From NCBI RefSeq assembly GCF_965638725.1, contig NC_134975.1, forward strand, positions 2,058,179 through 2,122,178: a stretch of DNA of 64,000 nt. Reading direction: 5' to 3'. Both the position numbers and the translations under genes were made by a program. Within the stretch, counting starts at the first letter, position 1. The number at the start of each line of letters is the position of its first letter. Positions 23,501-34,800 of the stretch are shown here, piece after piece. The notes under the pieces are model-generated. The model saw nothing but the letters and a program-made list of their open reading frames with translations, did no database searches and had not been told where the DNA came from. The DNA comes from Aptenodytes patagonicus. Taxonomy: Eukaryota > Chordata > Aves > Sphenisciformes > Spheniscidae.

Positions 23501-26500
23501 CCTTGCCAGCAAAGTCCAGCATGTGGAAAGCATTGCTCTCTCCCAGGTGGGGACTGAGCTTCCCAGGGAGCTCTGCATTTCTTTTTGCTGGTCCGATGGC
23601 GCTCGTAAATTTGCTGCAGTGTGAATCCAAGAGGGGCCAGGTCTCGCTGGGGGGGGGGAGCATTGTCATACACCAGAAACTGTGAAAATCCCACTCAAAG
23701 AGCACACACCAAGACTGCAAATCTTCTACCTTAGGTTACTGTGGAGTGTAGGAACCCTGATCTCAGATGAGGACAGCCTGGTGCAAGACTGTACAGACCC
23801 AGATAGTGCGTATCAGGCCACTCATGGTATAACAGTGGGAGAGAAATCTGCAGACAAATGGGCAAGTTTGAGGAAATGAAGTTACTTTCAGCAAGGCAGG
23901 CATCAATCTCTCCACCTAGCAAAGTCACGTGTGCAGGGATATTATGGGAAAGATGTGTTTTAAGGAGGAAAGAGAAGAAGGAAGCAGCTCGCTGGGAACT
24001 CTGGAGCTATGCAAAGGAGGAAACGCTAAGGTGTTTGCTCACTCGGGGACGTAGGCAAGGAAGGCAGATGTCATGGGCTTGGAGGACAGGGGACACATTA
24101 CAAGCTATTCCTGGGACGTCATTAGGCCAGATGGGAAACCCCCTCACTTCTAACTTTGAGCTTCCAGGGCAAAGACAGAGGCTTTTTCCAGGATAGCACC
24201 AACAAACATGGATTTTAGGCCAGTTTCAGTGCTGGAAATTTGGGCTCTGAAATGCAGCAAAGCTCTTTCCTCCATCTCTTCTCCCTGCTGATTGCCTGGG
24301 TCCTGGGTGTCAGGCTGCTGCGGCACCACAAGGCCACGGGTCACTCGTATGGGCTCGTAAGAATTTTAAAAATTCCTGTGCACATCCCTGGATTGTATTA
24401 TATGAATTTAATTCATAATAGTTTAAAGAAGAAACTGCATGGTGGCATGAAGGTCTCCCTCCAAGTGTCACCCAAACCTGTTCTCTTCCCTCACTCCCAG
24501 TGAGGCAAGTTTGCATACTTGTGCAATTCCTTCTGTTTAACAGCATCGAATGCACATGATGATGGTAAGAACATGTTCTTCTGGCAGCGATGAGTGAAAT
24601 GCACTCCTGAGCAGCTGAACAATTTAATCCTGGGGAGTGCCTCATCTTTATATTTATCTATTTGTTTGGTTGGTGTATGAGTGTGTGTTGTTGTTACTCT
24701 CTGACGTGGTTTGTGGGTATCACAGATTTTGCTTCCGTTTATTTTTTAACCTCACCACTGGGACCTGTTCCCTGCAATTCACTGAAATCACACACCATAG
24801 CTCTGGAGGCGTTTAAAAAAAATAGGGCAAAGTTTCTCAAAGCACCCAAATCCTGGCACTGTCTAAGCCCCACAGCATGGGCAAACAATTGCAAGCTACC
24901 AAGAAGCTTACTCAGATGATGGTCCCCAGCTGACTTGCAGCTACTGCCCACCACTGGGGTTTGAGCCCTCTCTAGTTAAAATGCTCTTCTGAGGGCTTAA
25001 ATTAATTTTACCCAGCGGTTGGGGGTGCCTGTGATCAGGTGTGACAGCTCAGCTGGGCACAGTTTGCAGGACTTTCTTCCAGGCAATGGAAAACTGATGG
25101 TATAAAGGGGGCGATGGAGGGTTGGGTTTCTTTTTTTAGCTCAGGCACCACTGTTGGCTGTCAAGGCCTGAGCTAGAGACGATGCTTACTGCAGAAGCCA
25201 GTGAGGAGAACATCCCATCCCAAATAGTTTGGCTTGTCCAGCTCCTTATATTGCACATTAAGGGGAAGTTATCTCTGCTCTTCAAAAACAGCTTGGGAAG
25301 GAAGGAGGGCTAATTCAGCTGAAGAACTCTGCGCAAGAGTAAGAATGTATGAGCTGGCCAGGAAGGGAGATACTGGCTCTTGGGAGCGGGTTTCCACCTC
25401 TCATGGAGGTGAGGCTTCTGGGGTGGCTCACTTGGGGCTAATAGGCACTGGGGACCTCCCTGCCCACCCTGTGCCTGGGATGCTGGCAGGATGGGAGACA
25501 AGGGTAGGACTTTACCCCTCAAGAATAAGGGCATTTTTATTTCTTTTATCCTTCCAAACCCCTCTTCATGCATGCCCTGACGTTCACAGCTTGCCTGTTA
25601 ATCTCCCATCTAGGGACCAAGCCTGGTGGCAGGATTTAGCATTAATAATCCGTGGATAATTCAGCAGCCTGGAAGCCTAGGGTAAAATCCTGGGGTTTTT
25701 AGTGGGTTTTTTTTTTAAGTCCACGGCAGAGCATTGACTGCCAGTGGGGGTTTTTCCCTCTTGGGGATGGGGGAAAGCATATTTACAGAGGGCTCCTGGG
25801 TGTGCCATCATGTATGTTGATGCAGTAGATCCCTTAATTACCCCATCAGGTTTTCTTTACCTTGTTTTTGATGTGATTGAGTGTTCAGCAAAGTTGCTTT
25901 AATCCCTGTGAAATCCCTTGTGGATTTGGCAGGGTGTGGCCTTGACAGAGATTTATTTATTTTTTTTTTTTCCTGAGTATTAAAGGGATGTGTGTGCAGG
26001 CAAATGGCTGCCTCACGTGGCCTGATGCTGAGCTGGACCAGCAGTTGGTCAGGGAGCTGGATGAAGGCATGTTGAACGGTTGCTGTGATGCTGTGTGTGA
26101 GCATCGCAATCTGGAATCTGGCTTTTGTGTGTGCTTATCCTCCTAATGCATCTGTGAGACTGGGAAAGCAGAAGATCTAGAGAAAATTATCTTCTTGGTA
26201 GGATTGTGGCACATTTAAGAGCTTCCAGCTCAAACAGGAAAGCAAGGAACCAGGTTTAAAGCAGCTTTTTTGTTGGAGAAGGATGGTCCCTGCAAGGGCT
26301 GAAGGGCTCTGCTTTTCATTGCTGTCAGCTGGGCAGAGTTGTCCTTGTCTTCTCCATGGCAGAGATGAGACTCGTTTCAAGCCTTGCAACCCATGGGCTC
26401 TCCCAGCTCATTTTCCTGGCTGGGGAAAGGCACGATGGTTTCCCAGAGCCCCACGAAAACATTCCCTGTTGGGGGAGCTCAGGGGGGTGGGAATGGGCCT

Positions 26501-26589
26501 TCTAGACAACAGGGTGGTGGACAGGCTTCGTTTCCCTTCCTGCTGCTTTTTATTTAGAGGGAGGCTATTGTGGTAGGCAATGCCATCTG
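17525..26589. other. Intergenic DNA between AQP2 and FAIM2
   Basis: Nine kilobases without a recognised coding exon on either strand; open frames are short and unstructured. Homopolymer runs occur (T-runs near 20381 and 23351, G9 near 23650). An AQP2 or FAIM2 enhancer could lie here but cannot be read from sequence alone. Confidence 0.55.
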
Positions 26590-26794
26590 CTTTTCTCTGC
26601 TGAGGGTTTTTCCTCTTCCAGACTCAGTATTTTAGCTCTTTGAAGCATCTTCAGCCTGGGATAGAGCATGTGGGGTCCTGCATTACCCCACCAAGGAATC
26701 TGGCTTAGCCAGGGACTGCAGCTAGGATGAGTCCCTCTGGGGTTTGTTAAGAAAATGGGTGTCTCCTTTCTCACCACAATGCCACGCATCACCT
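26590..26794 (+). repeat. Inverted repeat, left arm
   Basis: 205 bp whose reverse complement recurs at 27723-27926. By eye I count three substitutions and one 1-bp indel between arms, about 98% identity. The arms stop abruptly on both sides. Confidence 0.93.
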
Positions 26795-27722
26795 GGAGTT
26801 TCTGTTCCCAAGCCCTTGACCCCTTGGCTCGTCCCATGCTTGAAGGGGATCAACAAGCCAAGCATGGTTTCCTTGTGCTCCATTGGAGCAGTGAGAACCC
26901 CACCTGCTGGGTTGAGTTTCTCTCCCTCACTTGGGACCTGCCCAGTTTTATGCCTCTGCTCAACCTCGAGGAGAATGAAAGCCCTTGAGGAGCTTGTGGT
27001 TAACAGGCACTTAATTGATTCTGAATAATCCTGACAAGTTTTTGCAGTCCTTGTGGTAATCGCCTCTCTTTCCAATTGAATAGCTCGGGCTAGGTCTGTA
27101 TGGATGCCAGCTGTACATTGCTTGGCTGCATTCTTTCATTTCCAGCTCATGCTTTCCTTTTAACCCTTCCGTTGCCTGCTTCTTTGCAGAAGCTGCGAAT
27201 GGGGACGGTTTTTTTCAGCCTCCTTTCCTTGCAGACCTGTTCTTCACCTTCTCTAGGTCTGTGTTTAGGGAGCCTAAAATGTGGCAGGGTCTTTTTTCTC
27301 ATGGCAGAGTAAACAGATAAGCTAATTTATTTTTTGTACCTGTATTATAGACTTGGCAAACTAATTTGAGGTGTGATGCATGCTTATGGCATGATAAGCA
27401 ATAAATGACTTGAAGGGGCTGGGGAAGGACCGGAGGGAGGATGTGGGGAGCTGGGATGTAGGGACACAGCTCCTAGCCTGAGTGTAGTCCCAGAACTGCC
27501 CGAAATTGTGCTTTCATTTTGTGGGAACACAGCGCAAGACTGCTCTGCTGATGTCTCTCATTCATCACAAGCCTGTGTCTCCATGTGTTTAGGTAGAGGG
27601 TATGCTGTGTTGGTACTGTCTGTCTCTTCCTCTCTCCTGGACAAATTTTCTGCCCATGTGAAGCATTTCACTATATAAAGGGGCAATTCTGTTCTCTCCT
27701 GCTGTGGCTGGGTGGTAAGAGG
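26795..27722. other. Spacer of the inverted repeat
   Basis: Contains no transposase-like or other recognisable frame and no tandem repeat. It looks like ordinary intergenic sequence. Confidence 0.6.
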
Positions 27723-27926
27723 AGGTGATGCGTGGCATTGTGGTGAGAAAGGAGACACCCATTTTCTTGACAAACCCCAGAGGGACTCATCCTAGCTGCA
27801 GTCCCTGGCCAAGCCAGATTCCTTGGTGGGGTAATGCAGGACCCCACATGCTCCATCCCAGGCTGAAGATGCTTCAAAGAGCTAAAATACTGAGTCTGGA
27901 AGAGGAAAACCCTCAGCAGAGAAAAG
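27723..27926 (-). repeat. Inverted repeat, right arm
   Basis: 204 bp, the reverse complement of 26590-26794, with a 928-bp spacer between the arms. The right arm ends about 0.9 kb before the FAIM2 start codon. Confidence 0.93.
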
Positions 27927-28299
27927 GTTACTGTGCTCTCCAGACTGTAATTCCCCCAGGTCCTGTCACAGGGGGCAAAACCTCATTCACTTTGTGCCCC
28001 TTCCCTTGGACATGCTCAGGACTGGGAGCTGGATTCCCCATTCAGCCCACTCCTTCATGGGGGTGAATTAATAATAGTGCTTCAGTGATGGGGGCTGCCC
28101 TGGGACACCTCCAAACCCTCCTTGTGCCCCCACCAGGTGGGGCGGCATTGGTCCAGAGTGGACAGTGCATGTGGGGCAAATGAGCCCTCCATGCAAAGCC
28201 TGGAAAGGGTCAGGAAGGGAGCCAGGGCAGCGTGCGATTCCTCCCTCCTGCTCTCATGTTACAGAGCTTGGCTCGGGCCTTTCCCTCTGCCCCAGCGGA

Positions 28300-28858
28300 G
28301 CCTCAACCCCCCCCCCCCCCCCGCAATAGCCCTTGTTGCTCTGTGCCTGGCTGCAGCAGGGCCTGTGGAAGCTGCTGCTCCCCAGACTGCGGTCAGCTCT
28401 GGCATGCAGTGGCAGAGAGATGCTGCAGCAAAGCATCCTTCGTGTCTCCCTCCCCTTTGCAATCCCAGCCCCGAGTTCAGCACCTCTGGGGCGGCTGCTT
28501 CCCACCCTGCGGTGTGGGACCCTGCCGCTGCCGCTGCCTCCCCATTGCTGTGTCTGTGCATCCTCCCCATTGCTGCCGGCGGCCGCTCGCCTCTGTTTTA
28601 GCTGTTTCTTTCCCGGCTTCCCCCTGTGCTGCAGGCTGGGAATGGTACGGTCCTCCCTTCAGTGCCCGTTGCTCCGTGGATGTTGCTAGAAGGTGAAGGC
28701 ATCAGCGCAGGCTGCGGAGGCTGCAGCGGTTGCAGCCAGCCCCGAAACACCCCAGGAGAGGGGGCGGAAGGGACCTGGCGAGGAGGCTCGTGCTCAGCTA
28801 CGGCCTTCTCCCTCCTGCTGCTGCTCGCAGGGTCCGGCAGCATCGTTAGCGAGGAGCC
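28300..28858 (+). promoter_or_regulatory. FAIM2: FAIM2 promoter and 5' UTR region, GC-rich
   Basis: A locally GC-rich stretch directly before the FAIM2 start, with a C16 run at 28307-28322, GCCGCTGCC repeats and a GGCGGCCGC site near 28578. The transcription start cannot be fixed by eye. No TATA box was seen, as expected for a GC-rich promoter. Confidence 0.5.
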
Positions 28859-28873
28859 ATGACCCAGGGGAAG
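28859..28873 (+). CDS. FAIM2: FAIM2 exon 1 (coding part)
   Basis: Encodes MTQGK, identical to the start of mammalian FAIM2; donor GTAGGT follows in phase 0. Confidence 0.9.
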
Positions 28874-31800
28874 GTAGGTGGGAGGCCAGTGCTTGGATGA
28901 TGAGTCGTCCTGCTTGCATAATTGTTGCATGTTTAGGGGGGGGAGGGGAAATGGGTTGAAGGGAGGGGATTTAAGGAATAAAACAAGTGCTGTGGAGGGG
29001 GGAGCTGGGTACCCATGCACAGCCCGGTGCGTTGGCCCCTGCGAGGGGGGTGTTTCAGCAGAGGAAGGGGGTGGAGAGCTGTGTCATTATGGGGTTGGGG
29101 GCTGTTTTTTCTGGTGCTGGATGTGGAGCGCAACTCTGCTGTTGGACCTGTGGCTGTTTCTTCCACCCATCCTGGATGTCAGGGAGCTCAGCGGGGTGCT
29201 TGTGCTTTCCCATCCGTGCCCCCAGCAGTCAGCACTTGGCACCCGCCCTGAGCACCTCCTTCCTGGTCCAGGGAGCTCTGGATTTTTGGGGTTCTCCAAT
29301 GATCAGACACCAGGGAGGGGGGGGGGTTATGCATCCTCTGCCAGCACAGTGCACCATTGCCATGACAACGATGCTGGAAGCTGCCTGGATGCAGGCAGCA
29401 CCGTCCCTCTTGTATCTCTGGGGGTCTTGCATGATATTGGCCACCCTGTACCCAAGGGCTATGTAATGGAGGACAGGGTGAGGACAGTCCCTATGAGCTG
29501 GCAGAGGAGGTGGTACAGTTATCCCGATGCAGCTGGGCCTGCTTGTGGTGCACATCCCAGCCTGGTATCCCAGCTTTATTTTCAAGGGCCTGTTATACCT
29601 TAAATTTAAGACCTTCTTAAAGGGACTGTGCTATCTGTTGCAGTGCTGGTTAGTTGATCATCTTCACTTTGGACTTTTTGTGGTTTCAGCCCTGCATCTC
29701 TGTGTTCCATGGGGGTGCTATCCCTGATGCTGAGCTGGCACCCCCTTTGGCAGCAAGGGCAGGATACCAGGCTCATAACTTATCCTGGGATGACAAAGAT
29801 CTAAAAGGTTGAATGGATAATGTTCCCAAGGAGAAGCAAGTTCTCAGGTGGCCTGAGGCTGGCTCTTTGCTGGTATTTCATAGTCTGAAGACATGGGATC
29901 CCAAGTCCCTTAGCTACATATTCAAATTATGGAAAGCAGCAAGGCTGAGCCTCCAGATGGGCATAGAGGAATGAGCTAGAAGAAAATGTTGGAGAGCCAA
30001 ACCAGAGCACTTCCTGGGGGCTAGGAGAAACTCCCCAAAACGTGGGTGTAAGGGGAAATGAAGGCGTTCAGGGTTTTCTGCCCAGTAACTGGAAGCTCTT
30101 TTTTAAGGGGAAATGTAGACAGAAGTAGGCTGAAAAGCAGAGAGTTATTTGGATGCTTTCCACTGTTACATATGAGCCTGAGACACCATGGAAGACCCTG
30201 GGTAAGGCTGTGTTTCCCCTCAGACCTGGTTGCCTATAATTTTTCATCCCCTCTAACATGTCAGGTGTTTTCCCATCTCTTCCCTCCATCACATCAGAGG
30301 ATGCTCCTTCCTGGGGGTGCAGGGATGGGTCCACTGCCAGCTCACAGGAGTTACCAGGTGTCCTTCCAGTTCCTGGGATCCACCAGAGGGACCTCCAGAC
30401 CTCTGCCCATGCCCTGTTGGGTTCCCATTGCAGGGCAGTTTCTATGCTGTTTTTACAGTCTAATCTCTCTATCTGCCCCCCCATTTCTGTGCAGCTTTCT
30501 GTGAACAATAAACCCCCCAACTCCGAGGGGCAAGGGGAGAAGAAGGACAATGCCACGGCTCCACCAGCTCCTCCGACCTATGAGGAGGCGACAGCAGGAG
30601 AAGGGATGAAGTCTGGTGCTTACCCTCCTCCCCCATCGGTCCCGCTCCACCCCAGCTGGGCTTATGTCGACCCCAGTAAGTCCTTCTGTGGCTGTACCCC
30701 AGGGTGAGCCCCTTGCAGAGGGGGTAGAGAAGAGATTCCCCCTACAGGCTTGTAGAGAAGAGGACAACCAGGGATGTGGTGCCCAGTTTGGTCCATGGTA
30801 GAGCTCACCCTAGAGCTGTAGCTATAAGCCATGTAAGTCTACATCTATATGTAAAAGCCATTTTACCCAACCACTAGACCACACTGCCTTCCAGAGGTGG
30901 GACTAAACTCCAGTGCTCTGTCCCTGCTCTCCTTCCCAGTACCAGGATGGGAAAAATCCCCTCTCCCAGCTTGCTGCACTGGGCAATGTCATCTCCCAGG
31001 GCTGGGGAGAGTCCTGGTGCAGTGCTCCCAGCTCTGCAGGCAGCAGCCCCCCCTCTAGCTCCTGCTCAACCCCGGCTTTCAAAGAAGCTGCTGAACTGGC
31101 AAAATCAGTGTCGTGGCATCAGTGATGTCTGGCTGCTGTGAGCTGGTGTTCAGAGCCAGTGGAGGCTAAAACACGGCTGGACTTGAAGGCTGAATTGTTC
31201 CAGCATCGGTGTGTGTGGCCGACTCCTCGGCAAACAAACAGCTTTTCTTCCCTGGGTGCTGCGTGCAGCTTCTGCTTGGTCATGACAAGTGGACAAAGGC
31301 TCGACTGTGCCCAATGCAGGGGAACAGCTGCGTAGTGGCAAGCTGGGATGGATGCAGGACGCAGTGGCCAGCAAGCGAGTCTGCTGGGTGGCCAACTGGT
31401 TGGTCAGCACAGCTTGAACTGGGGAGAGCACTGGAGGGACTGGATTTAATGACTCCTAAGTCCTCTCTCTCTCTGCTCAATCCTCTTCCCCTGCTGTGCT
31501 TTGCTGGCTGCCCGTTCCGTCCAGCAGGGATGGTCGCAGCTGCAGGGATGGAGATGTTTAGGGAAAGGGAAAAAGCAATCTAAACCCCTCTGAGATGTGT
31601 GTGCCTGCACACTCTGATGGTTTCACAGATTTTTCCTCATTCTTGTTTGCCTTCAGGGATCAGAAACAGAGGTGGTAAATAACCTCCCAGCTTGCTATAA
31701 CAACCATCTGGATCTTTCTACTGTCATGATGAATTAGGATGGGTAAAGCCCAAATGGGTTAGGATGCTGGTATTTTGGGTATCCCGGAGGACTTGTTTAG

Positions 31801-34800
31801 GTGATGTGTCATTTCTTGTCTCCTCCCTGACAAGCCTGGCAGGATTTCCTCTCTGCAGCTGTGTCCTGATCCGTGCTGGCGTTTTCCTCTGATTTCACGT
31901 CCTTCTCCCTTTTCCTTGCCCTCAGCCACACTGCAAGCTGTGGCTCCTGTACCGGGGGAGTTGGGGGAGGGGGACGGTGCATGCCATGGGGCTGTGTCTG
32001 ACAGCTTATATGAGACTGGGAGCGGCTGGAGAGAAGTGGTGTGTGTTTTGGGTTGCTTTCTTTAATAATGAGCTTCGGACACACTGTCTCGCTACCCCAG
32101 ATGTGGCCATATGTGGGAGGTGATGGATGCTGGGGACACTAGCCAGGGAGGAGGAAACCCCCTCCGTTTCTCCAAGGCATTTAGGTGCCTAATTTGGTGT
32201 TTAGATGCCTTGATTGCTTTGATGCAGGAGGCACTGAAGTGTCCCAGGGATATGGGCCTCAGGTGCTCTTGGCCCTGTGTGGGTGATGACAGATACTGCA
32301 GAAATGCAGGGAGGATGCACTGCAGGAGTTTCATCTCCACTGGGGCGTAGAAGAAGGCACAAGAGATTTATTAGGCACAAGAAGAGCACAAGGGATTTAT
32401 CTCCTGCCAGGGGCATCTTTAGGATGAGGCTTCTGCAATAAGAGCAAGCAACCTTTGACCAGTAAAACAGAAGAAATCCAGGACCAGGGCCTTGAGTTTG
32501 GCTTTCCTGGTGTCTGCAGCCTGTCCTCTGAGTCTGAGAGGGTCTCTCCTCTGTCTGCCTGGGGGATCTGAGTATCACTGAGCTAAAAAGCTTTGAGAAG
32601 GAGGGGAGGCATCTGTTAAATAGGCAGGGATATGAATGTATAGCTGGTGTAATCACATAACAGTGGGGAGACTGTTAGTAACAAGGAAGGGGATATTTGC
32701 AAGAGAAGTGAATAGCACAGGGGAACGATGTGCTAAGACAACTGAAGTTTCAGTGTTTGTTTTATTTTTTCTTCAGCATGAGGTTCAGGAGATGGAGAAG
32801 GCTGATTCTTACATCTAATTTGTGCAGCTGATCTTAGCAGGGAGAAGCTGCTGCTTTGGGTTTCTCCTCACAGCCCCCTGCCCTCCAATATCCTCGCTGC
32901 TACCTTCATCCCTGGCTGTCAGCACAGTTGCCTCCCCGGCAGCAGAGGTTTTCCGATGTTTCCCTCCATCTCCCTTCAGGCTGCAGAGCAAACTGATGTT
33001 TTATGGTGCAGCCGTCCTCCTTGCCCATCTGCAGGGAAACTCCAGCAACAGCAGCTTGCATTACAGAGCCCTCAGCAAAGCAGGGCTGGGTCGTGTGGTG
33101 CGATGATTTTTGGGGAAGGTACTCTCGGCAGTAGCATCGGGGTTGTTTCCCCCTTGTTTAGGCTTGCTGCTAAACTATCCTCTGACTCCCTGCATGGAAA
33201 TCAAATTCAGGGACAGACCTTATGGAAAAGCTGTAATGAGCTGTAATGAGGTTCTCTCAGAGGAGAGGGCACACCGTTGACATAAGACATGATGCAGACA
33301 CAGTCTAACCTCAGGCAAATTACAGACCAGCGAGGGAATCCTCCTGCACCAGAGCTCCTGATGGGAATGACTGAGGTGCTGAGTCATGGCTCCTCTGGGG
33401 GATGCTTTAATATTCAGTGAAAGGTGAGCAAGGATATGATATGAGCCCTCTAATTGCCATTAAAAATATGGTGTTACCATAGACAGGAATTAACCCTGGT
33501 GTCCTTGTCATGCTGGAGTTTGCAGAAGTGGTTTCCCTCCTCTGTTCTCAGAGATGGTCCTAATAAGATGCAGGAGTGTGAAGGGAGCAGAGTGCATCCC
33601 AGCAAGCCTCTGTTTTGCAGTGCAATAAGAAAACCTTGACATTTGAGCCTGTCGTGGTTTAATCTCAGTCGGCAACTGAGCACCACGCAGTCGCTCGCTC
33701 ACTCCCCCCCACCCGGTGGGATGGGGGAGAGAAATGGAAGAGCACAAGTGAGAAAAAACTCGTGGGTTGAGATAAAAACAGTTTAATAATTGAAATAAAA
33801 TGATAATAATAATAATATGATAATAATAATAATAATATACAAAGCAAGTGATGCACAGTGCAATTGCTCACCACCCGCCGACCGATGCCCAGCCAGTCCC
33901 CGAGCAGCGGCCCCCCCGGCCAGCTTTCCCCAGTTTATGTACTGAGCATGACGTCCCATGGTATGGAATGTCCCTTTGGCCAGTTTGGCTGTGCCCCCTC
34001 CCAGCTCCTTGTGCACCTCCAGCCTTCTCAGTCGGTAGAGCATGGGAAGCTGAAAAGTCCTTGGCTAGTGTAAGCATTACCTAGCAACAACTAAAACACC
34101 GGTGTGTTATCAACTTTGTTCTCATCCTAAATCCAAAACACTGTACCAGCTACTAGAAAGGAAATTAACTCTATCCCTACCGAAACCAGGACAGAGCCTC
34201 TTGAGCTGTAGTCAATCACTGGGGTCAGATTATGGCAGCTGGGGAGGGAACTGGGTGACAGGAGCTGATCTGTCTGGCTTCTGCTTCAGGCACGAGCCCG
34301 AGCTATGGCAGTGGCGGGTACCCAGGGGACACAGAGATGCTCACGACCTTCAGCTGGGATGACAGGAACGTGTGCAGAGTGTTCATCAGGAAGGTAAGGG
34401 GCAAGTCTCTCCAGGCTCAGCCTTCCCCTGTGAAGGCAGGAGACCAGCTCTAAGCCCTTGGAGGGACCTGGCTGCAATGGCTTTGCTGGCTTCCCTGGGC
34501 TGGAGACTGCGGGTCGCCCATGGGCTGCCTCTCGTTGCAGGTTTATGCCATCCTGATGGTTCAGCTCTTGGTCACTGTCGTTATTGTGGCTTTCTTCACC
34601 TTCTGGTAGGTCTCTTGTGTAGCAGTAATGCTTGCTTTGTCCTGTGTATGACCTGCTCCTGAATTACCTGTTACTTGGGGGTGTTGTCTGCTATGTAGAT
34701 ACCTGAATTTTTTTCTCATGTGCTCCAATAGAAAAACAAAACTGAGGGAACCCTGAGAGGTCCTTCAGTACTTCTGCTACCTTTCCTGCATGTCCTCTGG

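Noticed and set aside
26565-28066. Shared peptide (MRGIVVRKETP...) encoded in both arms of the inverted repeat
   Set aside because: The peptide is shared only because the DNA arms are nearly identical. The two frames diverge as soon as the arms end, so there is no sign of a real protein.
28878-29603. 241-codon plus-strand frame after FAIM2 exon 1
   Set aside because: Starts right after the exon 1 donor inside intron 1, has no known domain, and is G-rich sequence poor in stops.
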